From Zizania palustris (taxonomy: Eukaryota > Streptophyta > Magnoliopsida > Poales > Poaceae): a stretch of DNA of 64,000 nucleotides. The stretch lies in assembly GCA_019279435.1 (NCBI GenBank), contig JAAALK010000288.1, positions 72,178,811 to 72,242,810 of the forward strand, in the 5' to 3' direction. The position numbers and the translations under genes were made by a program. The notes under the pieces were generated by a model. It was given only the letters and a program-made list of their open reading frames with translations. It made no database searches and had not been told where the DNA came from. Shown here piece by piece: positions 1 through 10,160 of this stretch (position 1 is the first letter of the stretch; each line of letters opens with the position of its first letter).

Positions 1-820
1 CATCTGTGGTCGCCTCCTTCTCCGAGTTACTCACCGAAGGGTCATTGGAAGAAGGCGTCGCCATCGGGGCAGGTGGGAGTCCAAGACTCGTCATGCTTTT
101 ACCCCTTCCTGGTATGAAGGCTGGAGGAGCGACTTTAGCGAAGGTAGATCCTCCCTTGACCGGTGTCCCCTCGGCCGGAACCGCTTCTATGGAGACGGCT
201 CCAGTTGTCGGAGCCGCTGTGTCCATCAGAGCCGTTGTGTCCATCGGAGCCGCAACCCCGGGAGAAGCTGGAGCTTCATCTGTGGCCGGAACTACGCTGC
301 CCTTCGACGCACCTACAACATTAAGGTATTTGATGAATATTTGCAGGTAACAACTATTACAGGAAATGATAAAGGCAAAAGCTTTGAAGTCTACCTTCAG
401 GGGCACCTTGAGGTAAAATTGTAGGGTCCTCCAAGACCTCGTACAACCGGAGGTATTCGTCGGGGTCGTCCCCCGAAGTCCTCTCCGGGTGATGGGTTCG
501 GCTCACAGTGGGCGAGGCCACTAGAGCCTCCGATGCCTCCGCCGTATGACTGGGCGGGGACCCCGTGGGCTCCATACATATCCAGGTCAGGGTACCCTCC
601 GCAACCTAACACTATGCCTTGCTTTCCTTCGGAGTATTATGGATGGCAGGGGCAAACAGACACAGCGGAGGGGGGCATTGTCCATAGACTGTCCGTGGTG
701 CCTTCGAATCGGACCATGCAGAGTTAAGCCAAAGGGTGCGAGAATGCGGAGGCCGAAGTCAGGGAGTCCGAAGCCATAACCATCAGAGTTGGGTCTCAAG
801 AAGTCCCGATCCTGAAGACT
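1..820. other. 5' internal stretch of T1 with no intact gene
   Basis: I recognise no domain here. Open frames on both strands are short and mutually overlapping. The stretch is GC-rich and carries scattered CCGAAG/CTTCGG words like the rest of T1. Tat gag would be expected here. Either gag has decayed beyond recognition by eye, or this is untranslated or spliced leader. A possible splice-like boundary (a GTATTT... to ...TTTGCAG stretch) occurs near 326-347. Confidence 0.35.
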
Positions 821-1951
821 TTGTCACCGAGGTATGACGGAGGTAGGTCTCATGCTTCGGCTGAGCTCTACGCCGAAGCTTGGTTCGATCGGCCAGACGA
901 GGCTAGTCCGTCCGACGGGGTTCGCAGCGGGGCCCCCTTCGAACGCAGAGTGCCCAAGGCCGAAGGGCACAGCGCCACTTTGGCCAGAATTAACAGAAGT
1001 CAAACGGTAGCGCCTGGCACCAGGCCTCAGCCATCTTGGGCTCCTCCAAGCATGTCCAGATCACAGAAGAGACGCCTACAAAGGTTGCGGGCACAGGAGA
1101 TGCGCGAGAAAAAAGATGAGGCCGAGCGCGATGCTATCTTCGAAGAGATCCACCCTCGGCCAGCCACGAAGCAGGTATGGAGGGAGAAGCCGGTTGAGAT
1201 AACCAACCCGACTCCTAGTCCGAGTGACGACGACGATGACATGCTCGACGACGATTACTCGCCCATCTCTGAAGGGCCCGCACCCCAGGCGATGGACATC
1301 AACATCGTCACATTGCCTGCCGAGTTTGCCCAACCGCAGGATGAGGCCGAGGTCACTCAATTGAACCTCGGCCCGCGCAATGCCATCTTCGAGAAGCCCG
1401 AGGACTCGTCTCGCCATCTAAAACCCCTCTATGTCAGAGGTCACATCGATGGGAAGCCAATTTCCCGAATGCTCATCGACGGCGGCGCCACTGTTAACCT
1501 AATGCCTTATTCATTGTTGAAAAAACTTGGCAGAGACGAAGATGACCTGAAGAAGACTAACTTGATGCTCAACGGCTTCAACGGCGAGAGATCTGAGGCC
1601 AAGGGAGTACTCTCTATGGAGTTGACCGTGGGCAACAAGATATTGCCAACAGCATTTTTCGTCGTCGACGTACAAGGTAACTATAGCGTGTTGCTCAGGC
1701 GCGACTGGATTCACGCAAACTGTTGCATTCCCTCTACCCTACACCAGTGCTTGATACAGTGGGACGGCGATGAGGTGGAGGTCATCCCCGCGGATACTTT
1801 GGCCGATGTGTCGGTTGATGCCGTCCATAACAAAGTAGAGTGTCTATCAGGCAGAGATCTTTTGGATTATGACTTTGTTAGTGTATCCGGAGGACGGTTT
1901 GTACCAGTGTCTGTAAACTCGGCTGGAGTAGCACGACTATTTTTGTATTAA
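821..1951 (+). pseudogene. gag C-terminal region and aspartic protease of T1
   Basis: An open frame of about 376 codons. The first half is charged and low in complexity, with a Lys/Arg-rich stretch near residues 78-100 and an acidic Asp run near residues 138-146. Around residue 217 it carries the retropepsin-like motif LIDGGATVN, a DGG variant common in Tat elements, and downstream a hydrophobic segment (FFVVDV) typical of the protease fold. It ends in TAA at 1949-1951, out of frame with the reverse transcriptase that follows. A one-base shift or a translational frameshift would be needed to join them. No zinc knuckle is seen. The start is arbitrary because the true gag start is missing. Confidence 0.7.
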
Positions 1952-1956
1952 TAGTC

Positions 1957-3426
1957 ATGTCTAGCAAGGATAATCTAGATTGGCTAAAGTCTCGTGTGGA
2001 GCAATATCGGTCTAATAAAGACGGTATTGCCGAAGCCATCGAGGACTTTAGCGAAGTGGAAAAATTAGGGCAAGGTTTTGCGTCGGCCGATCCCTTGGAG
2101 GAAGTTGATATAGGTAATGGTAGCGTCCCAAGGCCGACTTTTGTAAACCAACATTTACAGCTCGGTGAAAAGGCTAAAGTAATAATGTTACTTCGGTCGT
2201 ATGTCGATTGTTTCGCATGGGAGTATAGCGCAATGCCAGGGCTAAGACGCGAGCTCGTTGAGCATCGGCTGCCCATCAAGTCCAGATTTAGGCCTTATAA
2301 GCAGCCTCCCTGTTGCTTTAATTCGGCTGTCTATGACCGAGTTAAAGAAGAAGTGGAGCGATGACTCAAGGCTGAATTTATTAGGCCGTGCAGGTACGCG
2401 AAATGGGTTGCTAACATTGTGCCTGTAGAGAAGAAAGGGAGCGGCAAGATACGGGTATGCATTGATTTCAGGAATCTAAACAGAGCCACTCCAAAAGACA
2501 AGTATCCGATGCCGATAGCTGATAAGCTGATCAACGATGCCTCGGGACATAAGGTACTAAGTTTTCTTGATGGCAATGCTGGTTATAATCAAATCTTTAT
2601 GGACGAAGAGGATGTCTATAAGACCGCCTTTCGATGCCCTAGTTTTGTCGGTTTGTTCGAGTGGGTCGTCATGACTTTTGGTTTGAAAAATGCTGGTGCC
2701 ACGTATCAGCGCGCTATGAACTTGATCTTTCATGACTTGTTAGGAGTCATGTTAGAAGTTTACATCGATGATGTCGTGGTCAAATCGGACGCTATGGGAA
2801 ACCATTTAGCCGATTTGAAGGTTGCTTTCGATAGGATGCGATAGTATAGGTTGAAGATGAACCCACTTAAGTGTGCGTTTGGTGTGTCGGCAGGTAAGTT
2901 CTTAGGTTTCATGATTCACGAGAGAGGCATCGAAATTGATCCTAAGAGAGTTGAAAAGATTAGAAACATTGCAGCGCCGACATGCAAAAGGGATGTACAA
3001 AAGCTGCTAGGCAAGCTGAACTATTTGCGTCGCTTTATATCCAACTTGTTCGGCAAGATTGATGCCTTTGTCCCCATACTCCGGCTAAAAAACGAAGCCG
3101 AGTTCACTTGGGGGGCAAGCCAACAAAGTTCTTTCGAAAAGATCAAGGAGTGCTTGTCATCACCGCCTATGGTGAGAGCACCTCAAGCCGAGATTCTGTT
3201 TCGGTTATATGTCACCGCTGAAGATAGCGTGATTGGGGCCGTGCTAACCCAGGAGGTGGAGGGGAAGGAGTACATCATCACATTCTTGAGCCGCGCCTGC
3301 TGGACGCCGAAACCAGGTACGCGTTTGTGGAGCGATTATGTTTATCACTTTATTACGCGTGCACCAAGTTACGCCATTATCTTCTCCCCACCACATGTGT
3401 TGTCGTTTGCCAAACCGATGTCATAA
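1957..3426 (+). pseudogene. Reverse transcriptase and degenerate first RNase H of T1
   Basis: This is the pol segment that copies element RNA into DNA. Reverse transcriptase blocks are clear: the finger region (CIDFRNLNRATPKDKYPMP), the palm motif NAGYNQI, and the catalytic YIDDVVVK near 2761. The thumb and connection follow (LGKLNYLRRFISNL). The first RNase H domain (around 3180-3330) lacks an obvious catalytic Asp set, as is usual in Tat elements with two RNase H domains. The frame is interrupted by TGA at 2362-2364 and TAG at 2842-2844. Near 3305 a one-base change shifts the reading to another frame that carries on as the next domain. It cannot be translated as it stands. Confidence 0.85.
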
Positions 3427-4262
3427 AGCACATGTTACAGAAGCTGATTCTAAGTGGAAGAATCGGAAAATGGGCTTACGCGTTGATTGAATATGATTTG
3501 GCCTACGAGCCCCTAAGAGCGATGAAAGGCCAAGTTGTAGCCAACTTTATAGTCGATCATCACATAGATGTTAGTTGGAGTGATGCTATTGCTCTAGTTG
3601 AGGCAGTACCATGGAAAATCTATTTTGATGGTTTGGCTTGCAGGAGTGGCCAAGGTATTGGAGTGGTTCTCATATCACCTAATGGTATGCGCTTCGAAGC
3701 CTCGGCCCGACTAGGGTTTTCTTCCACTAATAACCAAGCCGAATACGAAGCTTTGTTGTTAGGACTTGAATTACTAGAGTCTGTAGGCGCGAAACATGTT
3801 CACGCATATGGTGATTCATTATTAGTAGTACAACAAGTAGCTAAGAATGCTCAATGTTTTAATGGCTTGCTGAATAGTTACTTGGACAAATGTCTAGACA
3901 TAGTTACTACTTTTGATGATTTCAAAATATCTCACGTGTCAAGAGAGGCCAATTCAGTCGCCAATGATTTGGCTCAGCAGGCATCTAGCTACCATGTCAG
4001 GAGAGGGAAATTTTCTATATTGGAGAAGTCGGTGTTCTGTCTTACTACCGAAGCCAGTAGAGGTGGGCGGGCACACGCCTCGAGTCGAACCCCTCGGGTC
4101 ACCGAAGGCAACGCGCGCCAGAGCCCCTGGATCTGGCACACCGGAGCTCATCGCGTGAAGCCTCCCGGATGGAGAAGGCTCCCCGGAGTGCGGACCCTCC
4201 GAAGAACTTCGCCCCAGCAGGCTCCGAATGGCCACTTCGGCCAGGCTTCGGCAGGAGCTTGA
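3327..4262 (+). pseudogene. Archaeal-type (second) RNase H of T1
   Basis: RNase H degrades the RNA strand of the RNA-DNA hybrid during reverse transcription. The domain begins near 3615 with IYFDGLA (first Asp), continues with NNQAEYEALLLGLELL (Glu), HAYGDSLLVVQQ (Asp) and ends near VSREANSVANDLAQ (last Asp). Key residues look present. After about 4030 the frame runs into a GC-rich spacer unlike any domain, full of CCGAAG words. T4 holds a different, GGTCNGACC-rich spacer at the same place. A distinct second RNase H is known for the plant Tat lineage. Confidence 0.85.
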
Positions 4263-4300
4263 AAGGCTCGGGGGGAACCCCAAAGTCAGTAATTTAGAAG
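4030..4300 (+). repeat. RNase H-integrase spacer of T1, rich in CCGAAG/CTTCGG
   Basis: Between the last RNase H motif and the first integrase motif lies about 250 bp of GC-rich sequence with repeated CCGAAG, TCCGAA and CTTCGG words and no recognisable domain. The flanks align readily with T4, but the spacer does not: T4 carries GGTCNGACC words instead (29488-29670). Confidence 0.6.
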
Positions 4301-5556
4301 TCTTTTCAGAAGGCGGGCCAGCGGAGCCCTCTGAAACCTGCAAGGACGACTGGAGAGTCCCAATCGTCCATTATTTGAGAGACCGTAGCCAAAGGGTTGA
4401 TCGGAAGGTTCAGCGACAAGCATTCAAATTCGTGTTGTTGGACGACACGCTGTATCGCTGAACCATCGACGGAGTGATATTGAAGTGTTTAGACCATGAG
4501 CAGTCCGAAGTGGCTACAGGAGAAGTCCATGAGGGGCTTTGCGGCACTCACCAGTCGGCCCAAAAGATGAGTTGGATGCTAAAAAGAGCGGGTTTTTATT
4601 GGCCGACTATGACTGAAGATTGTTTCAAGTACTACAGAGGGTGTGAGGCATGTCAGAAGTTTGGCAACATCCCGTTAGCTCCTGCCTCATTGCTCAATCC
4701 TATTGTCAAGCCATGGCCGTTTCGAGATTGGGGTTTAGACTTCATCGGCCAGATCTACCCTCCTTCCTCAAAGGGGCATCGGTTCATGTTGATGGCGACA
4801 TATTACTTCACCAAATGGACCGAGGTCGTACCTCTCAAGAACATGACTCACAACGAGGTACGTGATTTTATTTTAAAGCACGTCATACATAGATTCGGCA
4901 TCCCTCAAACTCTTACTACGGATCAAGGTAGTTCATTTGTTTCTAGGGAAGTGAGGGACTTCGCCGAATACTATGGCATTAAGTTGATAAACTCTTCACC
5001 TTACTATGCTCAGGCCAATGGTCAGGCCGAGTCTAGTAATAAAACCGTGATTAAGCTTATTAAGAAGAAAATTGAAGAGTTTCCTAAAAGGTGGCATGAA
5101 GTGCTTTCCGAAGCGTTATGGGCTTGTAGGATTGTAAAGCACGGTGCCACCAAGGTCAGTCCGTATGAGTTGGTATATGGACAAGAAGTCGTTCTGCCTG
5201 TAGAGGTGGATCTTGGCTCCTTAAGAGTCTTAAAGCAAGATGGCTTATTGGTCGACGAATATGAAACTTTTCTAAAAGATAACCTAGAAGAAGTGACCGA
5301 TAAGAGACTAAGGGCTTTAGAAGCCATAGAAGTAGACAAGAAGAGAGTAGCTAAAGCCTACAAGAAGAAGGTTAAACCAAAATCATTTCAAATAGGAGAC
5401 TTGGTGTGGAAAACGATTTTACCCTTAGGCACAAAGAGTCCCAAATTTGGTAAATGGTCGCCTAGTTGGGAATGTCCTTTTAAGATAGCCGAAATCGCTC
5501 CCGGCAACGCGTACATGTTGAATCCCTGCAGGGAGAGCGGTTTCGAAGAGCTTTGA
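4228..5556 (+). pseudogene. Integrase of T1
   Basis: Integrase inserts the cDNA into the genome. The N-terminal zinc-binding part is seen as H-x-H-like residues in HEGLCGTHQ followed by CEACQKFG. The catalytic core shows GLDFIG (Asp, near 4736), TTDQGSSF (Asp, near 4918) and GQAESSNK (Glu, near 5022). The C-terminal part has the GDLVWK block and a GPF-like block altered to ECPFKI. An in-frame TGA at 4459-4461 separates the short N-terminal piece from the rest and probably derives from CGA. No chromodomain is present, as expected for Tat. The frame ends at 5556, about 135 bp before the LTR. Confidence 0.87.
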
Positions 5557-5675
5557 ATGGTAGGTACATGAAAAGGTATTTCCCAAGCGTATGGCAAACA
5601 TCATAAAAGTGTCGAAAAGCCGATACGAATGGTATCGTCTTCAGCTCGTTATGCTTTTAGTTCACTAGTTCACTA

Positions 5676-5691
5676 AAAGGCAGGGGGCATG
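5676..5691 (+). other. Polypurine tract of T1
   Basis: A purine-rich stretch (AAAAGGCAGGGGGCATG) lies directly before the TGTTGATAG start of the LTR. This is the position of the plus-strand primer of LTR retrotransposons. Confidence 0.7.
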
Positions 5692-5862
5692 TGTTGATAG
5701 CAAAAAATGGCATTAATGGCTACATTATCAAAATATCAATTTTTGGTGATTTGAGCCGAAAGTACACATGTCCAGGGTCTGTCCGAAGCCCTACAGGGCC
5801 GAAGTCCATTGAGATATGGGCTCCAGAAGCATCTAGCCAGCCCATGGGCTTCGGCCAGGAGG

Positions 5863-5930
5863 CCTTCGGAGGCCCACGCTGCCGAAGCTTCGGAAGCCTT
5901 CGGAGGCCCACGCTGCCGAAGCTTCGGCCC
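5863..5930 (+). repeat. 34-bp tandem duplication with CCGAAGCTTCGG palindrome
   Basis: Two head-to-tail copies of a 34-bp unit begin at 5863 and 5897, each starting CCTTCGGAGGCCCACG. Each ends in the perfect 12-bp palindrome CCGAAGCTTCGG. The arrangement could fold into stable hairpins in DNA or RNA. Confidence 0.8.
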
Positions 5931-6057
5931 GAAGAGCAGGCCTCGACGGGCCTGGCCGAAGCCCACCTCGGCAGAGATAGAGCTGTACGCGTTTCTAGCT
6001 CAATCTCTATCTCTATCTGGCCGGATTAATAGCAGATTAGATTAGGAGTTAACCCCC

Positions 6058-6065
6058 TATAAATA
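6058..6065 (+). promoter_or_regulatory. TATA box in T1 LTR
   Basis: TATAAATA within CCCCTATAAATAGAG, in a position suited to start the element's RNA about 30 bp downstream. Confidence 0.65.
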
Positions 6066-7087
6066 GAGAGGCATGGCCGGCGTGGAGAGCCCCCCAACTC
6101 AAACCAAACCAAAGCCCATGCTTTGATTGCATTTACTTTACCTTTATTTTCTTGAACCTCTTCGTGGGTTTGCCTGGAAGCCATCCGCCGGCCACTTCGG
6201 AACAGTGGTAATCCTTGTTACTTTGCTTGTGAAGTATCCGTTAATCTACGTAATAGATTGCTATCGCCTTGTTACTTCGCCTGTGAAGTATCCGCTAATC
6301 TGCGTAATAGATTGCTACCTTCGCTACTAGTGCAACACCTGGCAAAATTCGGTCCTCAGGACAAATTGGTACTTCGCATCATCTTTGTTGCAGGTTCGTA
6401 CGTTTGGAGCCACTTCGCCGGAGGTGTCCGGAGCTGAGAGATCGGTTCCGGAGGTCCCCAGGACACCCTTCGACGAGATCGCAGGCTTTGGCAGCAGGCT
6501 TCGCCAGCAGACTTCGTCGCCTCCGGCTTCGCCACAACCATACTCCGCACCGGACGAAATTGCACTCAGGCGTGTCCCACGCGTCACTATTCTGTAGTTC
6601 GCTGTATCAGAGATCTCACACCGAACCCCGCTGTTCGGAGGTGATCGCCGCGTCTAGATCCATTCGGAGCCCATTTTCGATTGGATCAGTCCAAACGCCG
6701 AAGCACCCTTCGGCGGAGTACTTCACACTAGACGCCGAAGGTACCCTTCGGTGATCCCTTCATACCAGACTTCGAACCAGACGGGCTCTGACTGGTTTGC
6801 TGATTTTATTCTGTTTAATCTATCTTTTTCGGCTAATTGGATTATTTTGTGTAATCTGGTTGCCTGGTGACTCCACCCCCCTTATCACGGCTAAGGGTAG
6901 TCGGAACGCGACGTCGGTGCCACGTCACACTTAGGCTTGTCCCTAAGTATCCATGCACTTTTGGATCATCAAACTGACCCAAGTGCAGGGGGCATGTTTT
7001 CGTGTCAACACCATGATGATCGCTACCTTCGACAAGAAAACCCTAGCCAGTCTATTCAGCACAAGGATAAGGATAGAAATATAAGGG

Positions 7088-10000
7088 GTGTTATTTTGGG
7101 CCGACAAGGGCCTAGACCTCATCCTAGGTATGGATTGGTTGATGAAGCACAAGGGGATGATAGACTGCACCAGCAAGTCCGTCACCGTGACCAGGAAGGA
7201 AGGAGTCTCTATCACCTTAAAGATGGTTACCCACGACACGAGAGGAGTGTCGCTTCACCAAATGACGCTAGGAGAGGTGCCTGTGGCCCGAGAATACCCA
7301 GACGTCTTCTAGGAGGATCTTCCAGGGATGCCACCCAAGAGGGACATCGAGTTCAGGATTGAGCTTGTACCTGGAACCACACCCATCTCCAAGTGCCCGT
7401 ATCGTATGGCCGCAAATGAGATAGTCGAAGTGAAGAGCAATATTGAGGAACTTGAGCAGAAGGGATACATCCAACCGAGTACCTCACCTTGGGGTGCACC
7501 GGTCATTTTTTCCATGAAGGACGAAATCAAGAGGATGTGTGTGGATTATAGAGCCTTGAATGAGGTTACCATCAAGAACAAATACCCACTACCCCGAATC
7601 GACGACCTGTTTGATCAGTTGAAAGGATCCTCGGTGTTCTCCAAAATCAATCTCCAGTCAGGCTACCATCAGCTAAGAATCAGAGAAGAAGACATCCCCA
7701 AGACTGCCTTCACATCCCGTTATGGATTATACGAGTATATTGTGATGTCTTTCAGACTCACGAATGCCCCCACATTCTTCATGAACATGATGAACAATGT
7801 CTTCATGGAGTTCTTGGACAAGATCATTGTGGTGTTCATCGACGATATACTCGTCTATTCCAAGACTAAGGAAGAACATGAAGCCCACCTCCGTTTGACA
7901 TTGGGAAAGTTAAGGGAGCAACAATTGTATGCTAAGTACAACAAGTGCAAGTTTTGGTCGCCGGAGGAATAGCAGTGGACCCGACCACCGTGGAAGCAGT
8001 AACCAATTGGTTGCAACTGACGAATGTGTCTGAGATCCGTAGTTTTCTAGGGCTGGTTGGATATTATTGCAGATTTATTGAGAAATTTTCTAAGATAGCC
8101 AAGCTCATGACCACATTGTTGCAGAAAGAAGTGAAGTTTGAAAGGACTCCATATTGCGAGGAGTGCTTCTAGACCCTCAAGAAGAAGCTTGTGTCAGCCC
8201 CAGTTTTGACCTTGCCCGATATACGAAAGGACTTCCACGTCTACTGTGATGCCTCTCGTCAAGGATTGGGGTGTGTTTTGATGTAAGACGGGAAGGTTAT
8301 ATCTTATGCCTCTCGGCAACTGAGGACCCATGAGTTAAACTACCTGACTCATGACTTGGAGTTAGCAGTAGTGGTTCATGCGCTGAAGATATGGAGGCAT
8401 TACATTGTGGGTAACAGGTGTGAAGTCTTCACCGACCACAAGAGTCTCAAGTACATATTCACCCAATCAAATCTGAACCTTAGGCAAAGAAGATGGTTGG
8501 AACTGATCAAGGATTACGACTTAGGCATCCATTTCCATCCTGGCAAGGCGAATGTAGTGGCAAATGCTCTAAGTCAAAAGGGATACTGTAATGCCATCAT
8601 GGTACAAGATCAGGCCCCTCTTCTATATAAAGAGATGGAAAGGTTGAACTTAGGGATCACCACCAAGGAGTACCTCATTGCACTAGAAGCAAGGCTCATC
8701 TTGATGGACCAGATCCATGAGACATAGAAGGAAGACCCCGACGTAGCAGAGATCCAGAAGAATATGAGGAGGGGTAAAGCCCCATGGTTCTCCGAAGATG
8801 AGGATGGCACCGTATGGTTTGAAAACTGGATATGTGTGCCCAACAAGCCCGAGCTGAAATCTCTCATTCTCAAGGAAGTCCATGAGATCTTATATTCCAT
8901 ACATCCCGGAAGTACTAAGATGTATCAGGACCTGAAAGAGAAATATTGGTGGGTCAGCATGAAGAGAGAGATAGGTGAATATGTGGCAAGGTATGACACA
9001 TTTCAGTGAGTCAAGGTAGAGCACTAGAAACCTGCCGGATTATTGCAGCCCCTCAAGGTTCCCGAATGGAAGTGGGAAGAAGTTGGAATGGACTTCATCA
9101 CGAGACTGCCGAGGACCCAAGCCGGATATGATTCCATTTGGGTGATCATCGATCGTCTCACCAAGGTGGCTCATTTCATTTCCGTCAAGACGACGTACAG
9201 TGGCTCGAAGCTAGCTGAGCTATACATGACTCGGATCATATGTTTGCATGGGGTTCCAAAGAAGATCGTGTCCGACCGAGGTAGTCAGTTTACCTCCATG
9301 TTTTGGAAGAATATTCAGGAAGATCTCGACACCAGGCTGAACATCAGCACAATTTATCATTTGTAGACTGATGGTCAGACCGAAAGGGTGAACCAAGTAT
9401 TGGAGGATATGCTTAGAGCCCGCACCATAGACTTTGGTGGAATGTGGGACAAGAGTTTGCCCTATGCAGAGTTCTCTTACAACAACAGCTATCAGTTCAA
9501 CCTGCAGATATCACCATTTGAGGTGTTGTATGGATGTAAGTGCAGAACACCACTGCTCTAGGATCAGACTGGTGAGTGTCAGTTGTTCGGGACAGATATT
9601 CTACGAGAGGCCGAAGAGAAAGTTAAGGTCATCAGGGATAGACTAAAGATAGCTCAGTCTCGATAGAAGAGTTATGCCGATAACCGACGGAGAGACTTGG
9701 CTTTTGAAGAAGGCGATTATGTCTATCCCTGAGTCACTCCTCTCCAAGGTACCCAGAGGTTTAACATGAGAGGAAAGTTAGCTCTCCGCTATGTTGGACC
9801 CTTCTAGATCATTCATCGGTAAGGAGAAGTAGCATATCAATTGGAGCTCCCACCATCTTTGGCAGGTGTTCATGATGTGTTTCATGTCTCTCAGCTAAAG
9901 AAATGCCTTCGAGTGCCCACCAAACAGGCAAACCTCTAGCAGCTCAATATCCGAGAAGACCTGACCTACATCGAGAAGCCGGTTCAAATCCTAGAGATCA

Positions 10001-10140
10001 AAGAAAGGGTAGCCAGGAGCCGAGTAGTACGCTTCTGTAAAGTTCAGAGGAATAACCACCCCATCGAGGAAGCCATATGGGAAAAAGAGGAAGAAAAAGA
10101 CCCAATACCCCGAGTTATTCGAGAAGCTTTCCAAATCTAG
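7088..10140 (+). pseudogene. pol of Tekay-like chromovirus (protease end, RT, RNase H, IN, chromodomain)
   Basis: One conceptual frame, allowing for a gap near 7960, reads protease end, reverse transcriptase (VDYRALNEVTIKNKYPLPR, FIDDILVYS near 7837), RNase H (YCDASRQGLGCVL near 8240), integrase (GMDFITRLPRTQAGYD near 9090, VSDRGSQF, TDGQTERVNQ) and a tail with HDVFHVSQLKKC and a chromodomain-like block (9960-10137). Stops interrupt it at about 7310, 7970, 8170, 8284, 8725, 9007, 9025, 9364, 9559, 9664, 9730, 9805, 9820 and 9937. Most are TAG or TGA where the family has Gln or Arg, as expected from C-to-T change at CAG or CGA. It is not functional. Confidence 0.85.
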
Positions 10141-10160
10141 AGAAATAATCCAAACCAAGG

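Larger units (their letters stand above)
1..7010 (+). mobile_element. T1: Tat-lineage Ty3/Gypsy retrotransposon, 3' part with one LTR
   Basis: The internal region reads, in order, protease, reverse transcriptase, a degenerate first RNase H, a second archaeal-type RNase H and integrase, followed by a polypurine tract and a 1,319-bp LTR (TGTTGA...TCAACA). The second RNase H is the hallmark of the plant Tat lineage. The 5' LTR and most of gag lie off the left edge. The LTR ends at 7010 directly against protease-like sequence of a different element, so T1 apparently inserted into that element. The target duplication cannot be checked because the left end is missing. The coding region is broken by in-frame stops (2362, 2842, 4459) and one-base shifts. 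It is closely related to T4 (28313-53684). Confidence 0.85.
5692..7010 (+). repeat. 3' LTR of T1 (1,319 bp)
   Basis: It starts TGTTGATAG after the polypurine tract and ends GTGTCAACA, giving TGTTGA/TCAACA terminal inverted repeats. A TATA box lies at 6058-6065. The U3 part holds dense CTTCGG/CCGAAG words, and more such words lie downstream of the TATA box, including several CGAAG-rich clusters near 6440-6760. It shares its first and last bases and its TATA context with the T4 LTR (52684-53684) but differs strongly in the U3 motif content. Confidence 0.85.

Noticed and set aside
7011..7015. CCATG as the target duplication of T1
   Set aside because: The left end of T1 is outside the window, so no partner can be seen.
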